A DNA stretch of 64,000 bases, taken from contig CAWBPA010000002.1 in assembly GCA_963790545.1 (NCBI GenBank), positions 15,758-79,757 of the forward strand, read 5' to 3'. The position numbers were made by a program, and so were the translations under genes. The notes beneath the pieces are model-generated. The model ran no database searches, was not told where the DNA came from, and worked only from the letters and a program-made list of their open reading frames with translations. Below are positions 8,481 to 18,343 of this stretch, piece after piece. Within the stretch, counting starts at the first letter, position 1, and every line of letters begins with the position of its first letter. Source of the DNA: DATBJG01 sp963790545 (lineage in GTDB: Bacteria; Acidobacteriota; Vicinamibacteria; Vicinamibacterales; JAMQPK01).

Positions 8481-9833
8481 TGTCTGCGAAAAAACTGCTG
8501 ATCGGCGGACTGATGGCGGCGGTCGCGGTGGCGCTCGTCGTCGTGAATCTGTATTACCAGCGCAACAACGATGTCGAAATTACGGCAGAGACCGTGCAGA
8601 AGCGGGATCTCGAGGCCGTTGTGTCGGCCTCGGGAAAGGTACAGCCAAAACTGTCGGTGGACATCAGCGCGAACACGATGGGACAGGTCACTCGTGTCGC
8701 GGTCAACGAAGGCGACAAAGTGACCAGGGGTCAGTTCCTGCTGCAGATTGATGCCCGCACGCTTCAGTCAGCTGTGCAGCGCAGCGAAGCGGCTGTGCTT
8801 GGTGCCCGCTCTGGCCTCGAGGCTGCGCGTGTGGCCGTGGAAACCGGCCAAGCCAATCTCGATCGTGCCCATCGCGATCTCAAGCGCCAGCAGGACCTTT
8901 GGAAGGACGAGCTCACCACGCGCGAGGCGTTGGAGCGGGCCGAGAACGACGTCAAGGTGCGCGAGACCGAACTGAAGGCGCGGCAGCAGGAAGTCGCGAC
9001 ACGACAACAACAGATCAACCAGGAGAGCGCAAACCTCGAGACCAATCGCTACGAGCTCACCAAGGTCAGGCTCGAGTCGCCAATCGACGGCCTCGTGACG
9101 CGGCGGAACATCGACGAAGGTGAAACCGTGGTCGTTGGGACGATGAACAATCAAGGGACCGTGCTCATGACCGTCGCGGATATGTCGGTCATTCAAGCCG
9201 AAGTCGAGGTCGACGAGACGGACGTGCCCAGCGTGTCGATCGGCCAGATTGCCAAGATCACGATTGACGCGGTTCCGGACCGCACGTTCAAGGGGCACGT
9301 CGCCGAAATCGGCAACAGTCCCATTCAGGCCACCGGGACCCAAGGGGACGACTGCGCGGCAGGCGACCAATTTCAAAGTCGTCGTGGTGCTCGATGAGCC
9401 GATCCCTGCCGGAATCCGTCCTGGTTCGTCGTGTACAGCCGACATCACCACGGCTGTTCGAGCGAAGGCGCTGGCCGTGCCGATTCAGGCGGTGACCGTC
9501 CGTGAGCTTGTCTACGACGAGGCTGGAAAAATCGTTCGCGAGCCTCAGACGCGCCGACGGCGTCGGCCCACGACCAGCGGGACCGTCTCGGCGGAAGAGC
9601 TCCCGCAGGGCCAGACGCGTAAAGAAACGGAAGGCGTCTTCGCTTTTCGCTCCGGCAAAGCGGAGTTCGTTCCCGTAAAAGTGGGTATTGCCGGTGAGAA
9701 GTTCTTCGAGGTTCTGTCCGGCGTCGACCAGGGGGACCAGGTGATCACCGGACCGTACGCGTCCGTACGACAAATTGCGGACGGCGATTCGGTGAAGCTG
9801 GAGAATCCCGCGCGCACGAACCGTAGACGCTAG
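8480..9833 (+). CDS. Periplasmic membrane-fusion (adaptor) protein, MacA/HlyD type, with frameshift
   Basis: This adaptor would link inner-membrane permeases to an outer-membrane channel. It has an N-terminal anchor helix (about 5-26), a biotinyl-lipoyl half (about 45-90), a long Arg/Glu/Gln-rich coiled-coil hairpin (about 95-200), a second lipoyl half (LESPIDGLVTRRNIDEGE), beta-barrel and C-terminal domains. The GTG start overlaps the previous stop and has GGAGGG upstream. The frame breaks at GGGG (9344-9347). Removing one G joins ATGTQG to TTARQATNFKVVVVLDEP and gives 450 residues. An RRRR-rich insert near residues 355-360 is unusual. Confidence 0.85.
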
Positions 9834-9884
9834 AACGTCTTGCAGCGTCCGGTCTGAGCCGGACTGCCGACTGCCGATTGACTT

Positions 9885-11109
9885 ATGCAATTTCTCGAAT
9901 CCGTCTCTCTTGGCGCTTGGAGGCCATCTGGGCCAACAAGCTGCGATCTCTTCTGACCGTTCTGGGAAACATCGTCGCGGTCACCTCCATTATTACGGTG
10001 GTGTCGCTCATTCAGGGCATGAACGGGTACGTGACCAACGCGATCGTCTCCGATCTGGGCGCCGATTCGTTCAACGTCGAGCGCACCGGCATCATTCGCA
10101 GCGACGAAGAAGCCGACCGGGTCAGGAACAACCCCTTAATCACCCTCGACGATGCCGACGCGATTCGGAGGTTCAGCCCTGTCGTCGAGGCCGTCATGGC
10201 ACAGGCCCGGCGCAACAGCGGAAGTGGGCTATCACGACACGTCGCTCGACTCGGTGCAGGTTCAAGGGGTGACCCGCGAGTATTCGCAATTCTCGATGTT
10301 CGACGCCGAGCGCGGCAGGCTGTTGAGTCCGATTGAGATCGACCGGAGCCGGCCCGTCGTGCTGCTTGGGTGGGGCACGGCCGATCGGCTGTTCGGAGAA
10401 GCCGATCCGATCGACAAGATGGTCAAGATCGCAGGCGTCCATTTCCGGGTCGTCGGTGTCAGCGAACAGAAGGGATCGACATTCGGGCAGTCGCAGGACG
10501 AGTTCGCAATCATTCCGCTCGGCGCCTATCAAAAGCTCTTTGGCGCGAGACAGTCACTCGGGTTGATGGTGAAGCCGACGGATCCTTCCGTGATCGATCC
10601 GGCAATCGACGATGCCATCGGTGGCGCTTCGCATCCAACGTCGGCTCAAGCCCGGAGAAGAAAACAACTTCGGCATCTTCAGTTCAGACACGATCCTGGG
10701 AATCTACAGGCAGGCAACCGCGGGCATCTATGCAGTCCTCGTTGGGGTCGTGGCGCTTTCGCTCGTGGTCGGAGGCATTGTCATCATGAACATCATGATG
10801 ATGGTCGTCACCGAACGCACGCGCGAAATCGGGTTGCGGAAGGCGCTCGGTGCCAGACGCGAGCACATCATCTGGCAGATCCTGACAGAGTCCATCACGC
10901 TTTCGACTTTTGGAGGACTCGTCGGCACAGCCCTGGGATTCCTCCTCGCCCTGAGCATCGCACGGCTCACGCCCGTGCCGGCCGAGATTCAGCTCTGGTC
11001 CGTAGGCCTTGGCGTCTCGATTACCGCACTCGTTGGCTTGTTCTTCGGTTTGTATCCGGCGCTCCGCGCGGCCGCCCTGGATCCGATCGAAGCGCTGAGG
11101 CGCGAGTGA
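9885..11109 (+). CDS. MacB/FtsX-family permease 1, with four frameshifts
   Basis: This permease has one N-terminal transmembrane helix, a periplasmic MacB core domain and three C-terminal FtsX helices, and it ends with the usual LDPIEALRRE. The ATG at 9885 opens MQFLESVSL. Four single extra bases then break the frame: TT at 9910-9911, TT at 9917-9918, around 10211-10216, and around 10615-10619. Removing them gives a continuous 406-residue protein (1225 minus 4 is divisible by 3). Errors in the sequence are more likely than four mutations in one gene beside an intact paralogue. No ATP-binding partner is encoded nearby. Confidence 0.8.
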
Positions 11110-11116
11110 GCAGCTG

Positions 11117-12409
11117 ATGGCGATGCATCGAGGACTCTTCGGCGAAATCGGCAGGATGGCGCTCGAGACGCTGCGCACCAACAAGCTTCGTTCTGCGCTC
11201 ACCGTGCTCGGCGTCGTCATCGGTATTACCGCAATCGTCGGGATGACGTCGCTCATCCGAGGCTTCGACCAGTCACTCCGCGACACCATCCGACAGCTCG
11301 GGCCGGATACGGTGTTCGTGGCGCGCCTCAGCGGCCTCAGCGTCGCCTCCGGCAAGGAATTCAGTGAGCTGATGAAACGGCCCAACCTGACCGTCGCAGA
11401 CGCCAAGGCGCTTCAGGAACAGGCACCGTCACTGCGACTGGTTGATATCTGGCTCGGCAACGGCGGCCCTCCAACCCAGGAGCGAGTCTTCTACGGCGAC
11501 CAGCGGACCAAGCTGCTTCAGGTGTGGGGCACGGGCGAGAAGTTTCCGGAAATCGATGCCACTCCCATCGAGTCCGGCCGCTTCTTCACGGCCACAGAAG
11601 TCGACCATCGCCGGCCTGTCATCGTTCTCGGGCAGACAGCCGTCCAGCTGCTGTTTCCCAATGTCGATGCCGTTGGCAAGGTCGTGCGCCTCGGCACACA
11701 ACGCTACACGGTCATCGGTGTCATGGCTCCGCGACCAACGGTCGGTGGAATCGGTGGCAGCCAGGACGATGTGGTCATCATTCCCCAGACGTCGTATCAG
11801 AAGCAGTTTGGGATCCGAGCGGTGCAGGTCAACCCTCGCGGCGACGAAATGCGAGCCATTCTGATCTCGGCTGTTCCGTTTTCCGGCGTGCCGCGCGAAC
11901 AGGTCATGCGGGAGATCCAGGAGATCATGCGGATCCGGCACGGGCTGCGTCTGGATGAGCCCGACGACTTCGATCTGGTCACGCAGGACGCCATTCTGCA
12001 GCTCTGGGATCGGATCAGCCGAGCCACGTTCCTCGGCCTCGTCGTGATTTCTTCCATCGCCCTCATGGTCGGCGGCATCGGGGTCATGGCGATCATGATG
12101 ATTTCCGTCACCGAGCGCACGCGCGAAATTGGTGTCCGAAAAGCTCTCGGTGCGCGCCGGCAGGAAATTCTCTGGCAGTTCCTGATCGAAGCCGTGGTCC
12201 TCACGAGCATCGGCGGCGTGCTCGGCATCCTGTTCGGCAGCGCCGTCGGCCTCGGTATCCATTTCGTGTCCGACTTCCCGATTTCTCTGCCCTGGTGGTC
12301 GTTCGCCGTCGGCATCGGCTTCTCGGCGTCGGTCGGCGTGTTTTTCGGAATGGTTCCCGCCGTCAAAGCGTCCCGCCTGGACCCGATTGAGGCGCTCAGG
12401 TACGAGTAG
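11117..12409 (+). CDS. MacB/FtsX-family permease 2
   Basis: This is the intact 430-residue paralogue of the preceding gene. It has an N-terminal helix (about 25-48, VLGVVIGITAIVGMTSLIRG), a MacB periplasmic core (about 60-290), and three helices of the FtsX domain containing TERTREIGVRKALGARRQEI, which in this family sits at the cytoplasmic coupling loop. It ends in LDPIEALRYE. It begins seven bases after permease 1 stops, and the two probably form a heterodimer. The ATPase must come from elsewhere in the genome. Confidence 0.9.
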   Translation: MAMHRGLFGEIGRMALETLRTNKLRSALTVLGVVIGITAIVGMTSLIRGFDQSLRDTIRQLGPDTVFVARLSGLSVASGKEFSELMKRPNLTVADAKALQEQAPSLRLVDIWLGNGGPPTQERVFYGDQRTKLLQVWGTGEKFPEIDATPIESGRFFTATEVDHRRPVIVLGQTAVQLLFPNVDAVGKVVRLGTQRYTVIGVMAPRPTVGGIGGSQDDVVIIPQTSYQKQFGIRAVQVNPRGDEMRAILISAVPFSGVPREQVMREIQEIMRIRHGLRLDEPDDFDLVTQDAILQLWDRISRATFLGLVVISSIALMVGGIGVMAIMMISVTERTREIGVRKALGARRQEILWQFLIEAVVLTSIGGVLGILFGSAVGLGIHFVSDFPISLPWWSFAVGIGFSASVGVFFGMVPAVKASRLDPIEALRYE

Positions 12410-12456
12410 CCTTCAGCCTTCAGCCTTCAGCTTCAGCTTTCAGCTTTCAGTTCCGG
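12410..12456. repeat. Heptameric spacer repeat (CTTCAGC type)
   Basis: Tandem CTTCAGC/CCTTCAG units follow the stop codon of permease 2. The same heptamer fills the rplQ-rpoA, rpoA-rpsD, rpmJ-infA and thiS-thiG spacers. Confidence 0.75.
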
Positions 12457-12521
12457 CTCCGATTTGCTTGCGCTTCAGGGAGCCAGCTCTAACCCGGCGT
12501 GAGCTCATTGGAGGCGACGCG

Positions 12522-12870
12522 ATGCAGGACTTTACAAGCTTACCGCATGGCAAAAGTCGCACGCGTGCGTTAGCGTGTACGCAAATGCAAGACTTTTCCA
12601 AGAGGAGCTTTTGGCCTCGGCAGCAAATGCGGCGTGCGGCCATGTCGTCCTCAAATATCGTCGAGGGAAGCTGTCGTAGGTGGAAATCGGGAATTCGCGC
12701 GTTACTTACAGTGGCCATAGGCTCGGCCGCCGAACTTGAGTATGATTTGCTTTTATCTGCCGATTTGGCTTTCCTCGAAAGGCCCGAAGCTGAGCGGTAA
12801 CTGGAACGAGAAGCGAATGCTGAGGGCTTATCGAAGCATCGAAAGCTGCAGCCAGCTAACTGAGGACTGA
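12522..12870 (+). pseudogene. Degenerate four-helix-bundle protein (S23/IVP family)
   Basis: Pieces of the four-helix-bundle family, best known from 23S rRNA intervening sequences, are spread over three frames. MQDFT opens in one frame and AWQKSHA plus LFQEELLA read in the next. QMRRAAMSSSNIVEG returns to the first frame, REFARYLQ lies in another, AIGSAAELEYDLLL follows, and NEKRMLRAYRS comes near the end. At least four indels, both insertions and deletions, occur in 350 bases. That is much denser than elsewhere and suggests real decay, although sequence error may add to it. GGAGG precedes the ATG at 12522. Confidence 0.7.
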
Positions 12871-12896
12871 TAACTGATAACTGATAACTGAGAGCC
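12866..12896. repeat. Heptameric repeat (CTGATAA type)
   Basis: Four near-perfect CTGATAA units stand directly before the Shine-Dalgarno sequence of the EF-G paralogue. Confidence 0.7.
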
Positions 12897-12910
12897 TCGG
12901 AGGATTCCCC

Positions 12911-15010
12911 ATGAAAGTCTACGATGCGGCCAGCATCAGAAATGTCGCGCTGGTCGGACACGGCGGCTCGGGCAAGACGCAGCTGGCCTCCGCATTCCTC
13001 TTCGATGCCGGCATGATCAATCGCTTCGGCAAAGTGGATGACGGAACCACCGTCACGGACTACGACGAAGAAGAAATTGCACGCAAACACACGCTGGCCG
13101 CGAGCCTCGCGTATGTCGAGTGGAACAAGACCAAGATCAATCTCATCGATACGCCTGGCTTTGCGAACTTCCTGAGCGATGCGCGCGCCGCGCTGCGCGT
13201 TGCCGACGCAGCGCTCGTGGTCGTCGATGCCGTGGCCGGCGTCGAAGTGCAGACGGAAAAAGTCTGGGCCGCAGCGGACGAGCTCAATCTGCCGCGCCTT
13301 GTCGTATTGAATCGCATCGACCGCGAGCGTGCCAGCCTCGAACGCTCACTTCAGTCGGTGCGTGAGGTCCTCAGCCGGACCGTCATCCCCATTCAGCTCC
13401 CGCTCGGTGAGGAAAAGTCCTTCAAGGGCGTCGTCGATCTCGTGACGATGAAGGCATATACGTATCAGGGCGACGGGTCGGGCAAGTTCACCGAGGGGCC
13501 CATTCCCGCCGACATGACCGACACGGCAACCGCCGCGAGAGATGCGCTCGTGGAAATGGTTGCCGAGGCGGACGAAGCGTTAATGGAAAAGTTCTTCGAG
13601 GCGGGCACGTTGACGCAGGAGGAGCTCGTTGCCGGCTTGCGCGCGGCGGTGGGCACCGCAAAGCTGTTTCCGCTCGTCGTGACGTCTGCCCTGCAGAATA
13701 TCGGGATCCCCCAGTTGCTCGACGCGATCGTGGCGTATCTCCCGTCGGCGGCGGAACGTCCGGTCACAGGCGTCAATGCCAAGACCGGTGAAGACGTCAC
13801 CAAGAATGCGTCGGATACGGGGCCCTACGCCGCGTTCGTCTGGAAGACCATTGCCGATCCCTTCGCGGGACGGATCACGATGTTCCGGGTGATGACGGGA
13901 ACCGTCAAGTCCGACCAGACGGTCCACAACTTGACGAAAGACTCGCCGGAGCGGCTCGGCAGTGTCTTTCTCCTGCAGGGAAAAACGCAAACGGCCGTGC
14001 CCGAGCTCAAGGCGGGAGATCTGGGGGCCGTCGCGAAGCTGAAGGACACGTTGACCAACGATACGCTCGCGGACAAGAGCGCGAACATCAAATTCCCTGC
14101 CATGAGCTTCCCCGAGGCGGTGTTGTCGTACGCCATCGAGCCGAAGACACGCGGCGACGAGGACAAGATCAGCTCGGCCATGCACCGCCTGGAAGAGGAA
14201 GATCCGACCATCCGCTACGGCCGCGAGACTCAGACGAAAGAACTGCTCCTGTCAGGACAGGGTCAGCTGCACATCGAGGTGACGGTGGCGAAGCTGAAGC
14301 GGCGCTTCGGCGTCGAGGTCATCCTGAAGCCGCCGCGTATCCCGTACCGCGAGACCATCACGCACGCCACGGAAGCGCATGGACGGCACAAGAAGCAGAC
14401 TGGAGGCCACGGACAGTTCGGGGACTGCAAGATCAAGCTGGAACCGCTGCCGCGCGGTGCGGACTTCGAGTTTGTCGACGACATCTTCGGCGGATCTATC
14501 CCGAGAAACTTCATCCCGGCGGTCGAAAAGGGGATTCAGGACACGCGCATGCGGGGTTACCTTGCGGGCTATCCCGTCGTCGACTTTCGCGCGACGGTGT
14601 TCGACGGCTCGTTCCACCCCGTGGACTCGAACGAACTGTCCTTCAAGCTGGCGGGGTCGCTGGCGTTCAAGGACGGGATGACGCGCGCGCGGCCGACGAT
14701 TCTCGAACCCATCATGAACGTTGAAGTCTACGCGCCCAGCGATTTCGCGGGCGATCTGATGGGCGACTTGAACAGTCGTCGCGGCCGCATTTCTGGCATG
14801 GATACACGCGGCACGACCACCGTCATCAAGGCACAGGTCCCCATGTCAGAGATGCTGACCTACGAACAGCACCTGACGTCAGCCACCGGCGCGCGGGGCT
14901 CGTACCACATGGAGTACTCACACTACGACGAGGTCCCGTCCCACCTGCAGGCCAAGATCATTGCGGCCTCGAAGGCCGAACGTGAGGGCGTCGAGATGGA
15001 AGAAGTCTGA
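12911..15010 (+). CDS. Elongation factor G paralogue (EF-G2 type)
   Basis: This 699-residue translational GTPase is a second EF-G in the window. The canonical fusA lies in the str operon at 34030. It has G1 GHGGSGKT (16-23), G3 DTPG (80-83) and G4 NRID in place of the usual NKxD, then EF-G domains II to V. Its switch I is shortened and unlike canonical EF-G (AHIDAGKT), which is typical of the FusA2/EF-G-like group seen in many GC-rich bacteria. Roles in ribosome recycling or stress are possible but not shown by sequence. GGAGG lies seven bases before the ATG. Confidence 0.88.
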   Translation: MKVYDAASIRNVALVGHGGSGKTQLASAFLFDAGMINRFGKVDDGTTVTDYDEEEIARKHTLAASLAYVEWNKTKINLIDTPGFANFLSDARAALRVADAALVVVDAVAGVEVQTEKVWAAADELNLPRLVVLNRIDRERASLERSLQSVREVLSRTVIPIQLPLGEEKSFKGVVDLVTMKAYTYQGDGSGKFTEGPIPADMTDTATAARDALVEMVAEADEALMEKFFEAGTLTQEELVAGLRAAVGTAKLFPLVVTSALQNIGIPQLLDAIVAYLPSAAERPVTGVNAKTGEDVTKNASDTGPYAAFVWKTIADPFAGRITMFRVMTGTVKSDQTVHNLTKDSPERLGSVFLLQGKTQTAVPELKAGDLGAVAKLKDTLTNDTLADKSANIKFPAMSFPEAVLSYAIEPKTRGDEDKISSAMHRLEEEDPTIRYGRETQTKELLLSGQGQLHIEVTVAKLKRRFGVEVILKPPRIPYRETITHATEAHGRHKKQTGGHGQFGDCKIKLEPLPRGADFEFVDDIFGGSIPRNFIPAVEKGIQDTRMRGYLAGYPVVDFRATVFDGSFHPVDSNELSFKLAGSLAFKDGMTRARPTILEPIMNVEVYAPSDFAGDLMGDLNSRRGRISGMDTRGTTTVIKAQVPMSEMLTYEQHLTSATGARGSYHMEYSHYDEVPSHLQAKIIAASKAEREGVEMEEV

Positions 15011-15051
15011 GGCCCCGAGCAATTCCGCAAGGGGCTGAGAAGATCAGGAGT

Positions 15052-15808
15052 TCAAGAAGCTCTTGATCTCCTCATCTCCTGTTCCGGGCCCTTGAGATCG
15101 ACGGGGTGACTTCCCCGCACCCGCAGGTTGAGCATCTCGACGAACACGGAAAAGGCCATCGCAAAGTAGATGTACCCCTTCGGAATGTGCTGACCAAAGC
15201 CCTCGGCAATGAGGGTCACGCCAATCATCAGCAAGAAGGCAAGCGCCAGCATCTTGACCGTGGGATGTCTGTGGACGAAATCGCTGACCGTGCCGGAGAA
15301 GAACATCATGAACGCCACCGCCACGATGACGGCAATCACCATGATGGAAATTTGATCGACCATGCCAACGGCCGTAATGACGGAGTCGAGCGAAAAGACG
15401 ATGTCGAGCAGCATGATCTGAACGATGACCCCCGCAAACGTCACGCCGGCCCGCCTACCTTTCGCCTGATCTTCTTCGCCCTCGAGACGTGCATGAATCT
15501 CGCTCGTCGCCTTCCCCAGCAGAAACAGGCCGCCCGCGACCAAAATCATGTCACGGCCCGAAAACTCCCGTCCCACCGTCGATGAGGGGTGCCGTCAGGC
15601 GCATCACCCACCGGATCGACAGCAGCAGCACGACGCGCGACACCATCGCGACCGCGAGTCCGAGCACCCGGGCACGATTCTGCTGAGCCTTGGGCAGGCG
15701 ACCAGCCAGAATCGAGATGAAGATGATGTTGTCGATTCCGAGAACGATTTCGAGCGAGGTCAGCGTGACCAGCGCGATCCAGGCTTCGGGGTCGGCAATC
15801 CAGTTCAT
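15052..15808 (-). CDS. TerC-family integral membrane protein, with frameshift
   Basis: This TerC/Alx-type protein is linked by family to metal (Mn2+) export or tellurite resistance. The first frame gives WIALVTLTSLEIVLGIDNIIFISIL, including the conserved acidic pair in EIVLGIDN. The second gives FSGRDMILVAGGLFLLGKATSEIH and LLDIVFSLDSVITAVGM, the second acidic membrane motif. One extra base near 15570-15580 separates the halves, and removing it gives 251 residues with about seven membrane segments. The gene converges on the EF-G2 gene, 41 bases away. Confidence 0.85.
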
Positions 15809-15910
15809 AGGGGCTCCTTCAGTATGAGCCTGGGAGTTGAACAGGATTCGAACTGAGGGAATCGAGACTTATGGCGTGGAACCCGTAGGACTCGGGCGCG
15901 CGGAGCAGAT

Positions 15911-16522
15911 TCAACCCAAGCCCCGGGACATCATCCGGGCTTCTTCTGTGAAGAAGCCCGTGCCCGCGACTTCCCGGAAGTGCGCTTGTCGGCCTTCTCG
16001 TGGGTTTCTTCGGCCGCCTCTGGCGCCCGCCTTCCGGCCGCGCAGACGTTCGGCGGCTGCCTTCAAACGCCCTCCCATGCCCTTGGGCTTGGCGCTCGGC
16101 GCCTTCCCTTTGCTGTCTTTGTCGGCGGCCTTGGGGTTGTACTCGCTGCCCACGAGCTCCACCTGGGCGACCTCGGCATTGTCGCCCCTTCGGTGACCGA
16201 GCTTCAGCAGCCGGGTGTACCCGCCGGGACGATCCACATAGCGTGGCGCCAGCGTGTCAAACAGCTTCCTCACGACATCCGGATCGTGCAGATCGCGCGC
16301 CACCAGCCGGCGGGCAAACAGCGCCTTCCCGTTGCCGTCGTCCGAGCCGCTCCGTTTGGCAATCGAGATGAGCCGCTCGACGAACGGTCTCAACTCCTTG
16401 GCCCGGGGCACGGTGGTCTCGATTCGCTCGTGGCGCAGCAAATCGAGCGCCTGATTGCGCAGCATGGCAATCCTGTGCTCGGTGACGCGACCTAGCTTGC
16501 GGTGTGCAACCCGATGACGCAT
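15911..16522 (-). CDS. rplQ: Ribosomal protein L17 (bL17), C-terminal frame uncertain
   Basis: bL17 is a large-subunit protein near the exit tunnel. Residues 1 to about 120 are standard, from MRHRVAHRKLGRV to VELVGSEYNP. As read, the tail extends to 203 residues, well beyond the usual 115-130. The tail may contain an extra base around 16011-16020. In the next frame the protein would end as a Lys/Arg/Ser-rich tail stopping within the hairpin at 15937-15960. It is the last gene of the alpha operon. Confidence 0.92.
   Translation of the reverse strand: MRHRVAHRKLGRVTEHRIAMLRNQALDLLRHERIETTVPRAKELRPFVERLISIAKRSGSDDGNGKALFARRLVARDLHDPDVVRKLFDTLAPRYVDRPGGYTRLLKLGHRRGDNAEVAQVELVGSEYNPKAADKDSKGKAPSAKPKGMGGRLKAAAERLRGRKAGARGGRRNPREGRQAHFREVAGTGFFTEEARMMSRGLG
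15937..15960. terminator. Possible terminator hairpin at the end of the alpha operon
   Basis: A perfect 10-base stem CGGGCTTCTT/AAGAAGCCCG encloses a four-base loop. It lacks a U-tract. It lies inside the L17 frame as read, but at its very end if the L17 tail is frame-corrected. It would be the only terminator-like structure after 35 co-directional genes. Confidence 0.4.
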
Positions 16523-16536
16523 TGACGTGTCCTTCT

Positions 16537-16600
16537 AGCCTTCAGCCTTCAGCCGTTCAGCCTTCAGCCATATCTGATGGCTGATGGCTGATGGCTGTAC
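16537..16600. repeat. Heptameric repeat between rpoA and rplQ
   Basis: CTTCAGC units are followed by GGCTGAT units, giving a partly self-complementary spacer of about 64 bases. Confidence 0.75.
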
Positions 16601-16601
16601 G

Positions 16602-17591
16602 TTACTCCGCGTGCGACTGCGCCGCCGGCTGATCCAAACGCATGCCGAGGCTGAGTCCCATGCTGTGCAGAATCTCCTTGATCTCGTTCAGGGACTTCCG
16701 GCCGAAATTCTTCGTCTTCAGCATCTCGGCTTCGGTCTTCTGGACGAGCTCCCGGATTGTGCGAATGTTGGCGTTTTTCAGACAGTTGTACGAACGGACC
16801 GACAGCTCGAGCTCCTCAACACTCTTATCGAGATGCTCGTTGAGTGACCCTGCCCGCGGCTGATCTGCCTGGGCCTCCTGCGGGAGATCCGCTGACTCTT
16901 CGAGATTGATGAAGATGTTCAGGTGATCTCGAATCAGCTTCGCCGCGAGCGAGACGGCGTCACGTGGCGTCACCGCACCGTTGGTCCAGACGTCCACCGT
17001 CAACTTGTCATAGTCCGTCGTCTGACCCAGTCTGGCGGCCTCGACGAGGTAGTTCACCTTCTTGATTGGCGAATGCACGGAATCAACCGGAATCCAGCCG
17101 ATTCCCAGGTCCTCGTCGAAATTCTTGTCGGCCGACACGTATCCGCGGCCGCGCTTCAGCCGCATTTCCATGTGCAGCTTGCCGCCCTCGCTGACCGTCG
17201 CGATATGGGCGTCGGGCTCGAGAATCTCGACGTCACCGTCGGCTTCGATGTCGCGCGCCTTGACGATGCCCGCCTTGTCGACCCGCAGGTACAGCGTCTT
17301 GGTCTGGTCGACGTGCATCTTGATGGGAATCTGCTTGAGATTGAGGATGATGTCCGTCGCGTCCTCGACCACGCTCGGGATCGGCGAGAATTCGTGCAGC
17401 ACGCCGTCAATTTTGACGGCGGTAATGGCCGCCCCTTCGACAGACGACAGCAGCACGCGTCTCACGGCGTTCCCAATCGTCGTTCCAAAGCCACGTTCGA
17501 ATGGCTGAGCGTAGAAGCGGCCGAACCGATCGGTCAGCGTGTCTCGCTCTAACTCCAGTCGCTTCGGTCGCTGGAACCCTTTCCACAGCAT
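16602..17591 (-). CDS. rpoA: RNA polymerase subunit alpha
   Basis: RpoA dimerises to nucleate RNA polymerase assembly. Its C-terminal domain binds UP elements and activators. The 329 residues have a standard alpha-NTD (from LELERDTLTDRFGRFYAQPFERGFG to about 235) and an alpha-CTD with helix-hairpin-helix (NCLKNANIRTIRELVQKTE, FGRKSLNEIKEIL, about 260-315). It is placed between rpsD and rplQ as in most bacteria. Confidence 0.97.
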   Translation of the reverse strand: MLWKGFQRPKRLELERDTLTDRFGRFYAQPFERGFGTTIGNAVRRVLLSSVEGAAITAVKIDGVLHEFSPIPSVVEDATDIILNLKQIPIKMHVDQTKTLYLRVDKAGIVKARDIEADGDVEILEPDAHIATVSEGGKLHMEMRLKRGRGYVSADKNFDEDLGIGWIPVDSVHSPIKKVNYLVEAARLGQTTDYDKLTVDVWTNGAVTPRDAVSLAAKLIRDHLNIFINLEESADLPQEAQADQPRAGSLNEHLDKSVEELELSVRSYNCLKNANIRTIRELVQKTEAEMLKTKNFGRKSLNEIKEILHSMGLSLGMRLDQPAAQSHAE

Positions 17592-17611
17592 CGGATGATC
17601 CTTTCTAAAAC

Positions 17612-17690
17612 GAAGCCTTCAGCCTTCAGCTGTCAGCCTTCAGCAACTTGAACGTGTACCACCAGCATGCTGATGGCTGACGGCCGACGA
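17612..17690. repeat. Heptameric repeat between rpsD and rpoA
   Basis: CTTCAGC units at 17612-17645 are answered by GCTGATG and GCTGACG units at 17665-17688, again in an inverted arrangement. Confidence 0.7.
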
Positions 17691-17691
17691 C

Positions 17692-18321
17692 TTACTTCGA
17701 ATACAGCTCGACGATCAGCTGCTCCTGAACGGGCAGATTGATCTGCTCGCGCGTGGGCAGCGACACAATGCGTCCGCTCATTTTCTCCATGTCGAACGAC
17801 AGCCATTCGGGGACCCCACGCCCTTTGACTTCTTCGAGGGCATGTTGAACGGCCACGTCCTTCTGGCTCGTAGCGCGCACGCTAATCACATCGCCGACCC
17901 GGATGGAATACGACGGAATGTCGACCTTACGACCGTTGACCTGCAAGTGTCCGTGTCGGACGAGCTGCCGGGCCTGCGGACGCGACGTGGCAAGGCCCAT
18001 CCGGTACGCGACGTTGTCGAGGCGACGTTCGAGCAACTGGAGCAGCGTCTCGCCGGTGATGCCGCGCTGCCGCTCCGCAGCTTCAAAGTACCGTCTGAAC
18101 TGATCTTCGAGCACGCCGTAGATGCGCTTGACCTTCTGCTTCTCGCGAAGCTGCACGCCGTAGCCGGCAAGCTTGGCCTTTCGAGTCTTGCCGTGCTGCC
18201 CGGGCGGGAAGTTGCGCTTCTCAATCGCGCACTTTTCCGTATAACAGCGTTCGCCCTTCAGGAACAGCTTCATGCCCTCGCGACGGCACAACCGGCACAC
18301 GGCACCAACGTATCGAGCCAT
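17692..18321 (-). CDS. rpsD: Ribosomal protein S4 (uS4), zinc-type
   Basis: S4 nucleates 30S assembly and binds the 5' domain of 16S rRNA. The 209 residues include an N-terminal zinc knuckle (CRLC near 9-12, then Cys near 26 and 31) and an S4 RNA-binding domain (about 100-165, RRLDNVAYRMGLATSRPQAR). In other bacteria S4 represses the alpha operon. No such pseudoknot target could be identified here by eye. Confidence 0.97.
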   Translation of the reverse strand: MARYVGAVCRLCRREGMKLFLKGERCYTEKCAIEKRNFPPGQHGKTRKAKLAGYGVQLREKQKVKRIYGVLEDQFRRYFEAAERQRGITGETLLQLLERRLDNVAYRMGLATSRPQARQLVRHGHLQVNGRKVDIPSYSIRVGDVISVRATSQKDVAVQHALEEVKGRGVPEWLSFDMEKMSGRIVSLPTREQINLPVQEQLIVELYSK

Positions 18322-18343
18322 TCAGTTAGTCCTTACTTAGTTG

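Noticed and set aside
15826..15905. tRNA gene on the minus strand (contains GTTCGAATCC)
   Set aside because: The bases flanking the T-loop-like string do not pair as a T stem, and no acceptor or anticodon stem can be drawn.
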